From the NCBI RefSeq assembly GCF_001468395.1, contig NZ_LNSG01000002.1:372001-436000 (forward strand): 64,000 nt of DNA, given 5' to 3'. A model generated the notes under the pieces. The model made no database searches and was not told the origin of the DNA. It was given only the letters and a program-made list of their open reading frames with translations. The translations under genes were made by a program, and so were the position numbers. This DNA comes from Sphingopyxis sp. H073 (GTDB lineage Bacteria; Pseudomonadota; Alphaproteobacteria; Sphingomonadales; Sphingomonadaceae). Shown in pieces: positions 17,084-26,367 of the stretch (its first letter is position 1; every line of letters begins with the position of its first letter).

Positions 17084-17145
17084 GGCCGGCTATTTTGCTT
17101 CGCGATGGAAAGCGGCCTCTGGGCCGCGCCGGAAAATAGTTGGCC
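17084..17145 (-). ncRNA. Structured element between the Toprim and DUF2493 genes
   Basis: Outer arms GGCCGGCTATTTT (17084-17096) and AAAATAGTTGGCC (17133-17145) pair over 13 positions if two G-U wobbles are allowed. Inside, GCGGCC-TCTG-GGCCGC (17112-17127) forms a second stem. It lies in a 296-base gap with no open frame of coding character. It could be a regulatory leader, a small RNA or a termination structure. Confidence 0.35.
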
Positions 17146-17272
17146 GCCGCCATTGCCCGGTTGGCCGGCTTGTGGGCCGATCGCCCTCTCGAAGGCCGAG
17201 GCGCGGTCCCCCTCCGATGGATGATGCATCCGCCGAGCACGACGGCGAACCTCACGCCCGTTCTCCTGCCGG

Positions 17273-18307
17273 CTATGCCGCCAACGCCATGAAGCGCGCG
17301 ATGTCCTGCGGCGCGACCTGCAACCGGGCTTCCACGCTCAATGCGTCCAGGCCGAGGCTGCGCAGATCCTCGTTGAAGTCGCCCAGCTGCGGCGAGATGA
17401 CAATCGGCTCGATCCCGGCCGCGTCGGCCCGTTCAATGAGGGTGTCGCGCGCAGCGTCACCGGCCGGATCGTTGTCGCGGACGATGTAGAGCCGCCGCAG
17501 TGTGTCGGGGAACAGGATGGCAGCGAGATGGGCCGCGGAGAGCGCCGCCAGCATAGGCATGTCGGGAAGGACCTGACGAAGCGACAGGACGGTCTCGATG
17601 CCTTCGCCCGCCGCTATCACATCGCTGCCTATGCCGAAGCGGACCGCGTTGCCGAGAAGATCGCCCATGGCTCGCCTCGGCGTGTCGATTGGCGCCTTGT
17701 CGCGGCGGCGCGGATCGAGCCAGGTGCGATGCGCCCCGGTGATCTTGCCGTCGAGGTCGGTGACGGCCGCGATCATCGCCGGCCAGGTCTCGGTCGGCGA
17801 ATGCTCTTCGGGGCGATAATAGCAGCGCGGGTGGAAATGCAGGCTTCCGGTTCCGCGCAAATCCGTAATGCCGCGTTCCCGTAAATATGTTTGTACGAGC
17901 GTGCCGTGGATCGGCTGCGACATGCGGACCAGTCGGCGGGCCGCTTCGGGGGAGCCATGCGGCGCTGGGTTCTGCCGCTCGTGCTGACGGGCCTCCGGTG
18001 CCGGCGGCATCGAGAGAAAGGTCCGCGCCTCGTCGGCGACATCCTTGAAGTCGATGAGGCCGCAGCTTTCTCGGATGACGTCGAGGAGATCGCCATGCTC
18101 GCCGGTGGCCGCGTCGGTCCATTTGCCGGCGGGACCTTTCGGCGTGTCCTTGAGCCGGACATACATCGAGCGGCCGGGTGTGTTGCGCGCATCGCCCACG
18201 AGCCAGTAGTTGCCCTCGCGGCGACCGCTGGAAAGATAATGCCGGCACACCGCCTCGGCCTGCCGGCCGAGACGGTGCGCGAGATCGGAAGCGTCCTGAC
18301 GTGCCAT
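17273..18307 (-). CDS. Toprim-domain primase-like protein
   Basis: A 344-residue protein. The N-terminal part resembles a zinc-free primase domain (YWLVGDARNTPGRSMYVRLK). The C-terminal part is a Toprim domain with VIAAGEGIETVLSLRQV (metal-binding Glu) and IVRDNDPAGDAA (DxD-type pair). Such DnaG/TraC-like proteins prime the incoming strand or replicate the element. It starts by a short overlap with the stop of the large methylase-helicase gene, so the two are translationally coupled. Confidence 0.82.
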   Translation of the reverse strand: MARQDASDLAHRLGRQAEAVCRHYLSSGRREGNYWLVGDARNTPGRSMYVRLKDTPKGPAGKWTDAATGEHGDLLDVIRESCGLIDFKDVADEARTFLSMPPAPEARQHERQNPAPHGSPEAARRLVRMSQPIHGTLVQTYLRERGITDLRGTGSLHFHPRCYYRPEEHSPTETWPAMIAAVTDLDGKITGAHRTWLDPRRRDKAPIDTPRRAMGDLLGNAVRFGIGSDVIAAGEGIETVLSLRQVLPDMPMLAALSAAHLAAILFPDTLRRLYIVRDNDPAGDAARDTLIERADAAGIEPIVISPQLGDFNEDLRSLGLDALSVEARLQVAPQDIARFMALAA

Positions 18308-21300
18308 CACGCGGCCTCCCGCTCGGAGATGCGAGCCACGGGATATGTATCGAGCACCTTGGCGAGGACGCCCGGTCCGGCGGAGTCGGCCGGCACGAAA
18401 AAGCGGAGCTTCCACGAGATGATCTCGCTGAACAGGCCGTAGGTGCGCAGCCGGTCCCGCATCGCCTCGGTGAAGCCGGTCAGCTCCAGGCGCTGGGCAT
18501 TCATGACGCGGGCGCGCCGAAGCTGAAGGCCGTCAGCGAGATCGAGGATCGTCGTGCCGTCCATCAGAGCGGTGAAGGCCTGCTCAGGGGTCAGCGATGT
18601 TGCGCCCGTGGTGACGGCGTTTGCCGCCCAGGCGGGCGAGACGCGGCGGCCGATGATGCGCTCGCCGCCATCGGTCTGGAGCCGGTAGACCCGCGTCGAC
18701 TCGTTTGGCAGCCGCTTCCAGATCGGCAACAACAGGCCGGCGACAATGTGGATCGTGCTGTCGGAAAACTCCGGCACGTCATTCAACTCAGCCCACCACG
18801 CGGCGGCGAAGGCGGCGCGATCGGCTTCCTCCCAATGGCTCTCACCCATCATGCGCAGCGGCGCATAGTGCTGCTCCATCGGCCGGACCAGGCAGACGCG
18901 GCGCTCGATCTCGCCATCGTCGAGCATCATCGATGGTGCGGAAATCTGCACGGCGGCGCGGCCGGAGCGACCATTGACCAGGAGCCGTGCGCGCGGATCG
19001 GAGAGATGATCGAGCGCGTCGGCGAGGCTCGTCGGTCGATTGCGCTCCCGGCGGGTGATGGTGAGAAGCCGCGTTTCCGCGCCGGTGCCCGGGTGCGTAT
19101 GGATCACCTCGCTGCCGGTGACGATGAAGCTCTCGGCCTGCAGCGTTTCGAGTCCGACGTCATAGACTCCACTGCGAACCGCCCCGTCGACCTTTGCCGT
19201 CAGGAGCTGCTCAAACGCCGTAAAAAGCACGCCCTGCAGGTCGATGGTCAGCGCGAGCAGACGGTTGAGGAAGGTCGTGATCGGCGGCAGCTCGTCCTTG
19301 ATGCCGTTGTCATCCGTGAGTTTGAGTCCGGTGGCGGACTCAAAGCGGTCGAGCGAGCAGTTCTCGACCTTGCCACGCACGAGCAGCAGATAGAGCTGGC
19401 GCAGCGCATCGCGCGCATAGGGGCTTTCGAGATTGTCCTCTGGCCGGAAGAGACCCTGTCCGCCGGTCTGGCGCTGCCCACGCGTGATGGCGCCGAGTGT
19501 ATCGAGCCTACGCGCGATCGTGGAGAGGAAGCGCTTCTCAGCCTTCACGTCAGTGGCGATCGGGCGGAAGAGCGGCGGTTGAGCTTGATTGGTCCTGTTG
19601 GTCCGACCGAGACCCTGGATCGCCGCATCGGCCTTCCAGCCCGGCTCCAGCAGATAGTGGATACGCAGGCGCTGGTTCTTCGCGCCAAGATCGGCGTGAT
19701 AGCTGCGCCCCGTACCGCCCGCATCTGAGAAGACCAGGATGCGCTTCTGGTCGTCCATGAAGGCGGCGGCCTCGGCGAGATTGGCCGAGCCCGCCCGATT
19801 TTCGACGGCAAGGCGATCGCCCTTGCGCACAACGCGCCGTGAACGGCCGGTGACCTCGGCGACGACATCGGAGCCAAAGCGCTGGACGATCTGGTCGAGG
19901 GCGCCTGGAACGGGTTCTAGCGATGCGAGCCGTTCGATCAGCTCGTCACGGCGGGCGACGGCCTCCCTGCTCTCGATGGGGTGACCGTCCCGGAAGACTG
20001 GCCGCGACGACAGATTGCCCTCGCTGTCGGAGAACGGCTCGTAGAGCTGCACCGGGAAGGAATAGGCGAGATAGTCGAGGACATATTCCCGCGGCGTGAT
20101 GTCGACACGCACGTCGTTCCATTCCTCGGTCGGGATCTCGGCCAGTCGGCGCTCCATCAGTGCCTCGCCGGTTGAGACGATCTGAATGACGGCGCTATGC
20201 CCGTCGGCCAGGTCCTGCTCGATCGAGCGGATCAGCGTCGGGGTCTTCATGCTGGTCAGCAGATGACCGAAGAACCGCTGCTTAGCGCTTTCGAATGCAG
20301 AACGCGCGGCCGATTTCGCCTGACGGTTCAGGGTGCCGCTATCGCCGGTGATGTTGGCGGCCTGCATCGCGGCGTCGAGATGGTTATGGATGATGGCGAA
20401 GGCGCCGGCGTACGCATCGTAGATGCGGGTTTGCGCGGGCGTAAGCTGGTGCTCGACCAGTTCGTATTCAACACCGTCATAGGAGAGCGACCGGGCCGTG
20501 TAGAGGCCGAGGGCGCGCAGGTCGCGGGCAAGCACCTCCATGGCCGCGACACCGCCATTGTCGACGGCCTCCACGAACTCGGCGCGGTTAGCGAAGGGAA
20601 AATCGTCACCGCCCCACAGGCCGAGCCGCTGGGCATAGGCGAGATTGTGGACGGTTGTCGCGCCCGTGGCAGAGACGTAGACAACGCGCGCATTTGGCAG
20701 CGCGTGCTGGAGCCGGAGCCCGGCACGGCCCTGCTGTGAGGGCGCAACATCGCCCCGTTCTCCCTTGCCGCCGCCGGCGTTCTGCATTGCGTGCGACTCG
20801 TCGAAAATAATGACTCCATCGAAGTCGGAGCCCAACCATTCGACGATCTGTTTGACCCGCGAAAGCTTCTCGCCACGGTCGTCGGACCGTAGCGTGGAAT
20901 AGGTGGTGAAAAGGACGCCTTCGTTGAGACGGATCCGCGTGCCCTGAGGGAAACGCGATAGCGGCGTGACCAGCAAACGCTCCATACCGAGCGCCGACCA
21001 GTCGCGTTGCGCGTCTTCCAGCAGCTTGTCGGACTTCGAGATCCATACTGCCTTGCGGCGACCCTGCAGCCAGTTGTCGAGGATGATGCCAGCGGATTGA
21101 CGGCCCTTGCCGGCGCCGGTCCCGTCGCCGAGCATAAAGCCCCGCCGGAAGCGGACGGCGTTTGGCGCGTCGTCCGGCGCGGCGGTGACGAGATCGCCGG
21201 TCTCGTCCACGGTCCAGGCGCCTGCGAGGTGTTCGCCATGAGCTTCGCCGGCGTAGATCACCGTCTCGAGCTGGGCGTCGGACAGAACGCCCTCGGTGAC

Positions 21301-22629
21301 GACCGCGGCTGGAAGCGTCGGGCGATAGCTCGGCTTCGGCGGCGCGACCGACGCCATGGCGGCCGACTGTACCAATTTCGTGGGATGAGGCTGCGCCTCC
21401 GGGATGCGGACCGACTGGAGCGCATAGGCCTCATAGATCGAGTCAGACAGTCGGCATTCTTCTGGAGGCATCCGCTCGACGGTCTCATAGTCAAGCGGCA
21501 TGCCTTTGATCTCAGCCGTCGGCCGGGCGGGGGTGGATGCTGCGGCCTTGGCGAGATAGCCGCGAACGGTGCGCGGCGCCGTGTCCGGGGAAATCTTGGG
21601 CAGCGCGACCGCCATGCGCGGGGGCAAGTCGCGTTCGATCCAAGCGAGGAGCGTCGCCACGTCGGGCGCGATGCCGGGGGATGCCGGGAAGCGTGCAAAA
21701 TCCTCGGCCGGCGCCTTGTCGATGACGGTCAGGCGGGTTTCGATGGTCGTGCCGTGCTTGGCATAGACAGAGCCCGCGATCGCCGCACTGAACACGACGC
21801 GGCCGCGCTCCTGCAGCCGGGCGAAGCGGTCCCGCCAGGCCGGCAGCTCGGGCGAGAAATTTGCGCCGGTGATCGCGACCAACCGGCCGCCCGGCGCGAG
21901 CCGCGCCAGAGCGGAAGCGATATGGCGATAGGCGGCGTCGGCGACGCGTCCTGAGACGGCCGCCATGACCGAGAACGGCGGGTTCATGATGATGACACTG
22001 GGAATGGCGGCGCGGTCGAGATGATCATCGATCTGCGCGGCGTCGAAACGCGTGACCGAATGAGCTGGAAAGAGAGCGGCAAGAAGATCGGCGCGGGTCT
22101 CGGCCAGCTCATTGAGGATGAGATCGGAGCCTTCGATCTCGGCAAGGATCGCAAGCAGGCCCGTGCCGGCCGAGGGCTCCAGTACCCGGTCAGCGGACGT
22201 GAGCGCTGCGGCGGTCAAGGCCGCGAGACCAAGCGGCGTCGGCGTCGAGAACTGCTGACGGGCCTGAGCCTCCTCGGACCGGCGCGTGTGCGTCGGCAGC
22301 AGCCCGGCGATCTTGCTCAGCGCTGCGAGCCGTGCTTCCGGAGACGCGGCTTTGCGGAAAAGCGGCTTTCCGTATTTGCGCATGAAGAGGATGGTTGCCG
22401 CTTCGCAGGCGTCATAGGCCGTCTTCCAGTCCCAGGCGCCGCTAGCGTCGGACGCGCCGAAGGCCTGTTCCATGGCCGAGCGCAGTATCGCGGCATCGAT
22501 CGCGCGGCCCTGTTCGAGATGAGGAAGGAGATGGCCGGCGGCGGCGAGAATGGCGGCGGCCGGCGGCGCGTTGGGCGCGAGCGGAAGCGAGGCCGCCGGG
22601 GCGGCTCCGGAGACGGGAGCGTAAAGCAT
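18307..22629 (-). CDS. Methylase-helicase of the strawberry-notch type
   Basis: A 1,440-residue fusion. An N-terminal methyltransferase-like domain has motif I EPSAGTG (151-157) and motif IV NPPF (216-219), the pattern of N6-adenine or glutamine-type methylases. The SF2 helicase part has GDGTGAGKGR (501-510), DESH (610-613), a SAT-type motif (YVSATGATT) and a late QGLGRTNRTNQ motif, as in bacterial strawberry-notch proteins. Start at ATG 22627-22629 rather than the longer frame. It may mark or remodel incoming DNA; the exact role is inference. Its leader shares a repeat with those of two other genes. Confidence 0.85.
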   Translation of the reverse strand: MLYAPVSGAAPAASLPLAPNAPPAAAILAAAGHLLPHLEQGRAIDAAILRSAMEQAFGASDASGAWDWKTAYDACEAATILFMRKYGKPLFRKAASPEARLAALSKIAGLLPTHTRRSEEAQARQQFSTPTPLGLAALTAAALTSADRVLEPSAGTGLLAILAEIEGSDLILNELAETRADLLAALFPAHSVTRFDAAQIDDHLDRAAIPSVIIMNPPFSVMAAVSGRVADAAYRHIASALARLAPGGRLVAITGANFSPELPAWRDRFARLQERGRVVFSAAIAGSVYAKHGTTIETRLTVIDKAPAEDFARFPASPGIAPDVATLLAWIERDLPPRMAVALPKISPDTAPRTVRGYLAKAAASTPARPTAEIKGMPLDYETVERMPPEECRLSDSIYEAYALQSVRIPEAQPHPTKLVQSAAMASVAPPKPSYRPTLPAAVVTEGVLSDAQLETVIYAGEAHGEHLAGAWTVDETGDLVTAAPDDAPNAVRFRRGFMLGDGTGAGKGRQSAGIILDNWLQGRRKAVWISKSDKLLEDAQRDWSALGMERLLVTPLSRFPQGTRIRLNEGVLFTTYSTLRSDDRGEKLSRVKQIVEWLGSDFDGVIIFDESHAMQNAGGGKGERGDVAPSQQGRAGLRLQHALPNARVVYVSATGATTVHNLAYAQRLGLWGGDDFPFANRAEFVEAVDNGGVAAMEVLARDLRALGLYTARSLSYDGVEYELVEHQLTPAQTRIYDAYAGAFAIIHNHLDAAMQAANITGDSGTLNRQAKSAARSAFESAKQRFFGHLLTSMKTPTLIRSIEQDLADGHSAVIQIVSTGEALMERRLAEIPTEEWNDVRVDITPREYVLDYLAYSFPVQLYEPFSDSEGNLSSRPVFRDGHPIESREAVARRDELIERLASLEPVPGALDQIVQRFGSDVVAEVTGRSRRVVRKGDRLAVENRAGSANLAEAAAFMDDQKRILVFSDAGGTGRSYHADLGAKNQRLRIHYLLEPGWKADAAIQGLGRTNRTNQAQPPLFRPIATDVKAEKRFLSTIARRLDTLGAITRGQRQTGGQGLFRPEDNLESPYARDALRQLYLLLVRGKVENCSLDRFESATGLKLTDDNGIKDELPPITTFLNRLLALTIDLQGVLFTAFEQLLTAKVDGAVRSGVYDVGLETLQAESFIVTGSEVIHTHPGTGAETRLLTITRRERNRPTSLADALDHLSDPRARLLVNGRSGRAAVQISAPSMMLDDGEIERRVCLVRPMEQHYAPLRMMGESHWEEADRAAFAAAWWAELNDVPEFSDSTIHIVAGLLLPIWKRLPNESTRVYRLQTDGGERIIGRRVSPAWAANAVTTGATSLTPEQAFTALMDGTTILDLADGLQLRRARVMNAQRLELTGFTEAMRDRLRTYGLFSEIISWKLRFFVPADSAGPGVLAKVLDTYPVARISEREAA

Positions 22630-22672
22630 GGAGGGAACCTCGAGAGAGCAAGAACGGACGAGCCGGCCCGGC

Positions 22673-22725
22673 GCTCTCTCTCGACCGGACGGGCTCAACC
22701 CCGTCCCGGCCGACCTCTCACTCTG
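22673..22725 (-). promoter_or_regulatory. Leader repeat 1, upstream of the methylase-helicase
   Basis: On the minus strand it reads AGAGTGAGAG, then GGACGGG and CCCGTCC forming a local hairpin, then CGAGAGAGAGC. The last block is perfectly complementary to GCTCTCTCG (22641-22649), which abuts the GAGG ribosome site of the gene. It is the most diverged of three related leaders (see 25992-26045 and 27353-27405). Confidence 0.6.
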
Positions 22726-22852
22726 ACGCGGTCAGCGACCATCGCTCCGGCTTGCGGGAAGCACGTCTTCGGCAGTTGCGCGTGCCGGCGGGCGATGCGC
22801 CGTTCCCGGCGAAGGATCGCACTATTGTCGCGAATCCGTCCGAGCGCCCGCC

Positions 22853-23077
22853 TCAGGGCGAGGCATCGGGTGGACGGTAGAGCTCGAAGGGGTTGCCGTC
22901 GGCCAGATGGCCGAAGGGCGTAAAAACGTAGTCGCCGTCGTCACGTCCAACGGCGCAGATGACGTAGCGAACCTCGCCCGTTGCGATCTCGGTGCATTCA
23001 ATTAGCGCCAGGTCGCCGCTGGTCGCGGCGTGCAGCAGCGTCTCGAAATTGGCACGGGCATGATCGGGAATGCTCAT
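22853..23077 (-). CDS. DUF6117-like small protein
   Basis: A 74-residue soluble protein, MSIPDHARANFETLLHAATS then a beta-rich part (RYVICAVGRDDGDYVFTPFG) and a short tail. It resembles the DUF6117 proteins common in alphaproteobacterial ICEs. The ATG at 23075-23077 overlaps the stop of the preceding gene by 4 bases, fixing the start. Function unknown. Confidence 0.7.
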   Translation of the reverse strand: MSIPDHARANFETLLHAATSGDLALIECTEIATGEVRYVICAVGRDDGDYVFTPFGHLADGNPFELYRPPDASP

Positions 23078-23487
23078 CGCGCGGCTCCCTGAGGAAGTCG
23101 ATCGGCGAGCCAGCGTCCGGTGCTGATCCATTCGAGCGTCCGGCCGGTCGAAAGATCGAGCAGATGGGCGCCGCCAGAGAAGCCGTCGATTACGGGGTCC
23201 GAGGCAATATTCGCCCACTGGAAGCCCCAATGTCCGGTCAGGCCGAAGGCCGCGGCGCAGCGGGTAACGAAGGTGATCACCAGTTGCTGGTCAGCGCTGC
23301 CAGGATCGCGCAGCCACAGGCGAGCCGATCCGAATTCGGGCGAAAGGGTGAGCAGGAACGGCTCGGCCGGGGGATCCTCGCGGGAGTTTTCGGCCATCAG
23401 CGTGGTGTAGATGTCGAAGGCGCGCGTCGCGTTGGCGGCAGTGCCGACGTCGAGCAGGCAGGAAAAGCGGGTGAGAAAATCGGTCAT
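23074..23487 (-). CDS. ICE-associated protein of unknown function
   Basis: A 137-residue protein starting MTDFLTRFSCLLDVGTAANA with a mixed alpha/beta composition and no membrane segment. I do not recognise a domain. GGAG is present just upstream of the ATG, and the gene couples by overlap to the DUF6117-like gene. A terminator lies immediately upstream, so this pair needs its own promoter or readthrough. Confidence 0.65.
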   Translation of the reverse strand: MTDFLTRFSCLLDVGTAANATRAFDIYTTLMAENSREDPPAEPFLLTLSPEFGSARLWLRDPGSADQQLVITFVTRCAAAFGLTGHWGFQWANIASDPVIDGFSGGAHLLDLSTGRTLEWISTGRWLADRLPQGAAR

Positions 23488-23504
23488 GGCGGACTCCTGA
23501 AACG

Positions 23505-23531
23505 AAAAAAGCCCGGCGCTGGGCCGGGCTT
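23505..23531 (-). terminator. Strong Rho-independent terminator
   Basis: On the minus strand AAGCCCGG-N7-CCGGGCTT is followed by TTTT and then CG, an 8-bp stem plus a U6 tract. It ends the transcript from the ParB-like gene and the 72-residue gene. Confidence 0.85.
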
Positions 23532-23555
23532 GGGAGGGATCGAAAGACTGTCCGG

Positions 23556-23774
23556 CTAGTAGCCGAACCGCCAGGACGGCCAGTCTTGACCGTCGTCGGC
23601 GGCCTGCACTGCCTCGCCGAGATAGGCGGGATCGCCTTCGACGATGGTGGGATCGCGGACTGGCGTCTCATCGATGACGGTGACGCAGGCAACTAGCCCG
23701 TCCTCGACCTCGACATGCACGGGAACGAGATACTGGAAAACGACGCGCCGGGGCGCCGGGCTGGATTGCGACAT
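23556..23774 (-). CDS. 72-residue protein of unknown function
   Basis: MSQSSPAPRRVVFQYLVPVH then an acidic, mostly beta-strand sequence ending WPSWRFGY. No known motif. It follows the ParB-like gene by 59 bases and is closed by the terminator at 23505-23531, so it is the last gene of that transcript. Start is the ATG at 23772-23774; the longer frame upstream is unlike coding sequence. Confidence 0.65.
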   Translation of the reverse strand: MSQSSPAPRRVVFQYLVPVHVEVEDGLVACVTVIDETPVRDPTIVEGDPAYLGEAVQAADDGQDWPSWRFGY

Positions 23775-23833
23775 GGCGTAGCTCCTCGATTGGGGGAATA
23801 GACGGAGCGGCCAAAGCCGCCCCGCCAGAGCGA

Positions 23834-25960
23834 TCATTCGGCCGCGACGAGGTGGCGTTCATCGTCTTCGCCAGCGGCCTCCTCGTCATCGCTCGCGAGA
23901 AAGTCGGGCAACGCCGCCCCATCATCCTCGCCTCCGGTCTGGGTTTCCGCCGTCGACACCTCACCCTCGGCGACCACGCGCAGCGGCTCCGGCAGCCAGC
24001 CGGTGTCCGCCAGCAGGCGCTCGGCCTCCTTCGCCATGTCGCCCTTCTTCAGATGGTCGATGAGTTGTGCGGCTTGCTCGCCGGCGCCCTCGCGGACCGC
24101 CTGCAAGATGCGGGGCTTGGTCACCCGGTTGAGGTAGTTGCCGAAGGTCGGTCGCCAGCCGGCCTCGACCAGATCGAGGCCTGTCGCCTTCGTCAGTCGG
24201 TCGGCCTGCGAAAGCCTCATGTCGAGGGTATGCTGGGATACACCGCTGCCACTATGCGGGTTCGGCCGCTCATAGAGCGCGTTCACGCCATAGCTGACGC
24301 AATGCGCGAGGAGAGCCATGCGGCTGGGCTCATCCAGGTCGGCGAGCCAGTCCCACAAGGCTGCATCGTCCTTCGGGATATCGCCAGCCCAGGCGGCGTG
24401 GCGGTCCTGCACCGCACGGGCGGACGGGCTGTCCTTCAGCGCATCGTCCTGGGCCGGGAAGAAGACGTGCTTCACCCCGGCTTCCATGGTGCCCGTATAC
24501 ATGCGGGTCATGAAGGTGTCCGAGACGAGCTTGTGGAGGAGCGCCGTCATAGCTACGTGCGGGTTCTCCGCGACGGCGTTGCGCAGCGCGAGCGTGCGAT
24601 AGGCCGTCAGCTCGATCACCAGGCGCTCCGGCAGCGGCTTGATGACGCCGTCATCCTCGTCGTCCTCGGGCTCGGCAGGCTGGCCGCCGATGGTGATGAC
24701 CGCCCTCTGCACCGACGGCTCGGCCAAATCGCCGTCGGCGTCCACGCCGTTCTCGACCTCTGGATCGATCGGTGCTTCATCCTCCGCCCGCACGTAGCCA
24801 CGGTCGATGGCGAGGGTGCCGTCATGGGCGACGCTGATGAAGACGCCCGCGCGCGGGATGTCGTCCGCCTCGTAGCGCATCGGCCGGGTCTCGAAGGCTG
24901 CGAGCGCCGTCTCGATCTCGCTGAGGCGCTGGTCTACCTCGTCCGGCAGTTCGTCGGCGCCTTCATACTCGGCTTCGAGCTTCTGATACTCGGCATTGAG
25001 CGCCTCGATGGTCGCCTGTTCCTCGGCCGAAAGGTCGAGCGGCTCGCCCTGCAATTCCCGCAGGCCGCGCGTCGTGTCGTAGGGAAAGCTGACCGCGACC
25101 TCGATCCACTTCCAGCCTTCGGCGGCGATCGACTCGGCGGTGGCCTTGAGCTTTTCGGCGACCAGGCGGTCGAGCAGGCTCGCGTCCTGCAGCCAGCCGC
25201 CATCATCGGACTGGAAGAGATCGCGCATGACGATGCCTCCCGCCTGTTCATAGGTCTCGATTCCCACGAAAACCGCGCGCTTGTCCGCGGCGCGAACGGT
25301 TGTCTCGGTCAGCATGCGCCTGATCTGGTAAGGCTCCTTCGACCAGGCGTCCTTGATCGCGTCCCAGACCTGCTGCTGACGGGCGTGGTCGCCCGACACG
25401 GTGAAGGCCATGAGCTGCTCCAGCGTCATGCCGTCTTCGGCATAAACCTCGAGCAGCGCTGGCGACGCCGAAGCAAGCCGCAGCCGCTGTTTGACGACTT
25501 GGGCCTGCACGAAGAAGGCCGCGGCGATCTCCTCCTCGGTCATGCCCTTGTCGCGCATGTCCTGAAAGGCGCGAAACTGGTCGAGGGGATGGAGCGGCGC
25601 GCGCTCGATATTCTCGGCGAGCGAGACTTCTTCCGCGAGGATCGCGCTGTCGCGCTCGCGCACCACGCACGGCACCGGCGACACCTTGGCGAGGCGCTTC
25701 TGCTTCACCAGCAGCTCCAGCGCACGGAACCGGCGTCCGCCGGCTGGGACCTCGAACATGCCGGTCTCGTTGCCTTCGGCATCGACGACCGGGAAAACGC
25801 TGATGCTCTGGATCAGGCCGCGCCGGGCGATCGAGGCCGCCAGGTCCTCGATCGAGACACCAGCCTTGATGCGCCGGACGTTCGACTGACTCAGGACCAG
25901 CTTGTTGAAGGGGATGTCGCGCGAGGGCGACAGGACGATCTTTTGAGCTGCAACAGCCAT
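23834..25960 (-). CDS. Long ParB/RepB/Spo0J-family protein
   Basis: A 708-residue protein. The N-terminal 120 residues form a ParB nuclease-like domain with VPAGGRRFRAL (71-81) and AENIERAPLHP, which in ParB proteins binds CTP; a HTH region follows (about 125-190). The rest, some 500 residues with acidic stretches, is unlike chromosomal ParB. Such giant ParB-like proteins are typical of ICEs and plasmids and may regulate or protect DNA rather than partition it. Its 5' leader matches that of ardC, including the ribosome-site region. Confidence 0.85.
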   Translation of the reverse strand: MAVAAQKIVLSPSRDIPFNKLVLSQSNVRRIKAGVSIEDLAASIARRGLIQSISVFPVVDAEGNETGMFEVPAGGRRFRALELLVKQKRLAKVSPVPCVVRERDSAILAEEVSLAENIERAPLHPLDQFRAFQDMRDKGMTEEEIAAAFFVQAQVVKQRLRLASASPALLEVYAEDGMTLEQLMAFTVSGDHARQQQVWDAIKDAWSKEPYQIRRMLTETTVRAADKRAVFVGIETYEQAGGIVMRDLFQSDDGGWLQDASLLDRLVAEKLKATAESIAAEGWKWIEVAVSFPYDTTRGLRELQGEPLDLSAEEQATIEALNAEYQKLEAEYEGADELPDEVDQRLSEIETALAAFETRPMRYEADDIPRAGVFISVAHDGTLAIDRGYVRAEDEAPIDPEVENGVDADGDLAEPSVQRAVITIGGQPAEPEDDEDDGVIKPLPERLVIELTAYRTLALRNAVAENPHVAMTALLHKLVSDTFMTRMYTGTMEAGVKHVFFPAQDDALKDSPSARAVQDRHAAWAGDIPKDDAALWDWLADLDEPSRMALLAHCVSYGVNALYERPNPHSGSGVSQHTLDMRLSQADRLTKATGLDLVEAGWRPTFGNYLNRVTKPRILQAVREGAGEQAAQLIDHLKKGDMAKEAERLLADTGWLPEPLRVVAEGEVSTAETQTGGEDDGAALPDFLASDDEEAAGEDDERHLVAAE

Positions 25961-25991
25961 CGGGATGTACTCCGCGACGGGCGGCCAAGAG

Positions 25992-26045
25992 ACTCTCTCT
26001 CGACCTCCAACCCGTCACGAAAAACCCGTCCTCCCTCTCACTCTC
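25992..26045 (-). promoter_or_regulatory. Leader repeat 2, upstream of the ParB-like gene
   Basis: On the minus strand: GAGAGTGAGAG, GGACGGG, CGTGACGGGTT, GGAGGTCGAGAGAGAG. Ten bases before the start codon lies CCCGTCGCGGAG (25970-25981), in which GGAG is the ribosome site and CCCGTC is complementary to both GACGGG copies in the repeat. Confidence 0.65.
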
Positions 26046-26367
26046 CTCCTGGGCGCGCCCGGCGAGACCCCGGAAGGGCATCGGCGCGACCAAGGAATCT
26101 GGCAAGCGCCTCATCCTCAGGCGCATCCCGGTCGAACAGGATGTATTCCGCGCCGAGGCGCCGCGCGTATTCGGCAATCCCCACCAGATCGGCGGGGAGA
26201 TTATCGCGGTCGCCTTCTCCGACCCAGATGAACCAGCCGTAGGGTGTCGCCGCGACAAGCTCGTCGCCCTGATCGACGTGAACATTCAGATAGGTGCTCG
26301 ACGCTTCCGAGAGGTGAGCGGTCGAGCAATCGAAGAAGACCCGGAGCGGGTACGTGATCATGCTCAT
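26038..26367 (-). CDS. DUF5983-like ICE protein
   Basis: A 109-residue soluble protein starting MSMITYPLRVFFDCSTAHLS, with a conserved-looking core YGWFIWVGEGDRDN and an acidic end. It resembles the DUF5983 proteins often placed between ardC and parB-like genes in ICEs. It overlaps the ardC stop by 4 bases, so the two are coupled. Function unknown; the small size and location suggest an accessory to antirestriction or establishment. Confidence 0.7.
   Translation of the reverse strand: MSMITYPLRVFFDCSTAHLSEASSTYLNVHVDQGDELVAATPYGWFIWVGEGDRDNLPADLVGIAEYARRLGAEYILFDRDAPEDEALARFLGRADALPGSRRARPGGE

Noticed and set aside
23852-26242. Plus-strand open frame of 796 codons opposite the ParB-like gene
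   Set aside because: It is an antisense shadow of a high-GC gene with strong third-position bias. Composition is Arg/Leu/Asp-rich without family motifs, and the minus-strand protein is clearly real.
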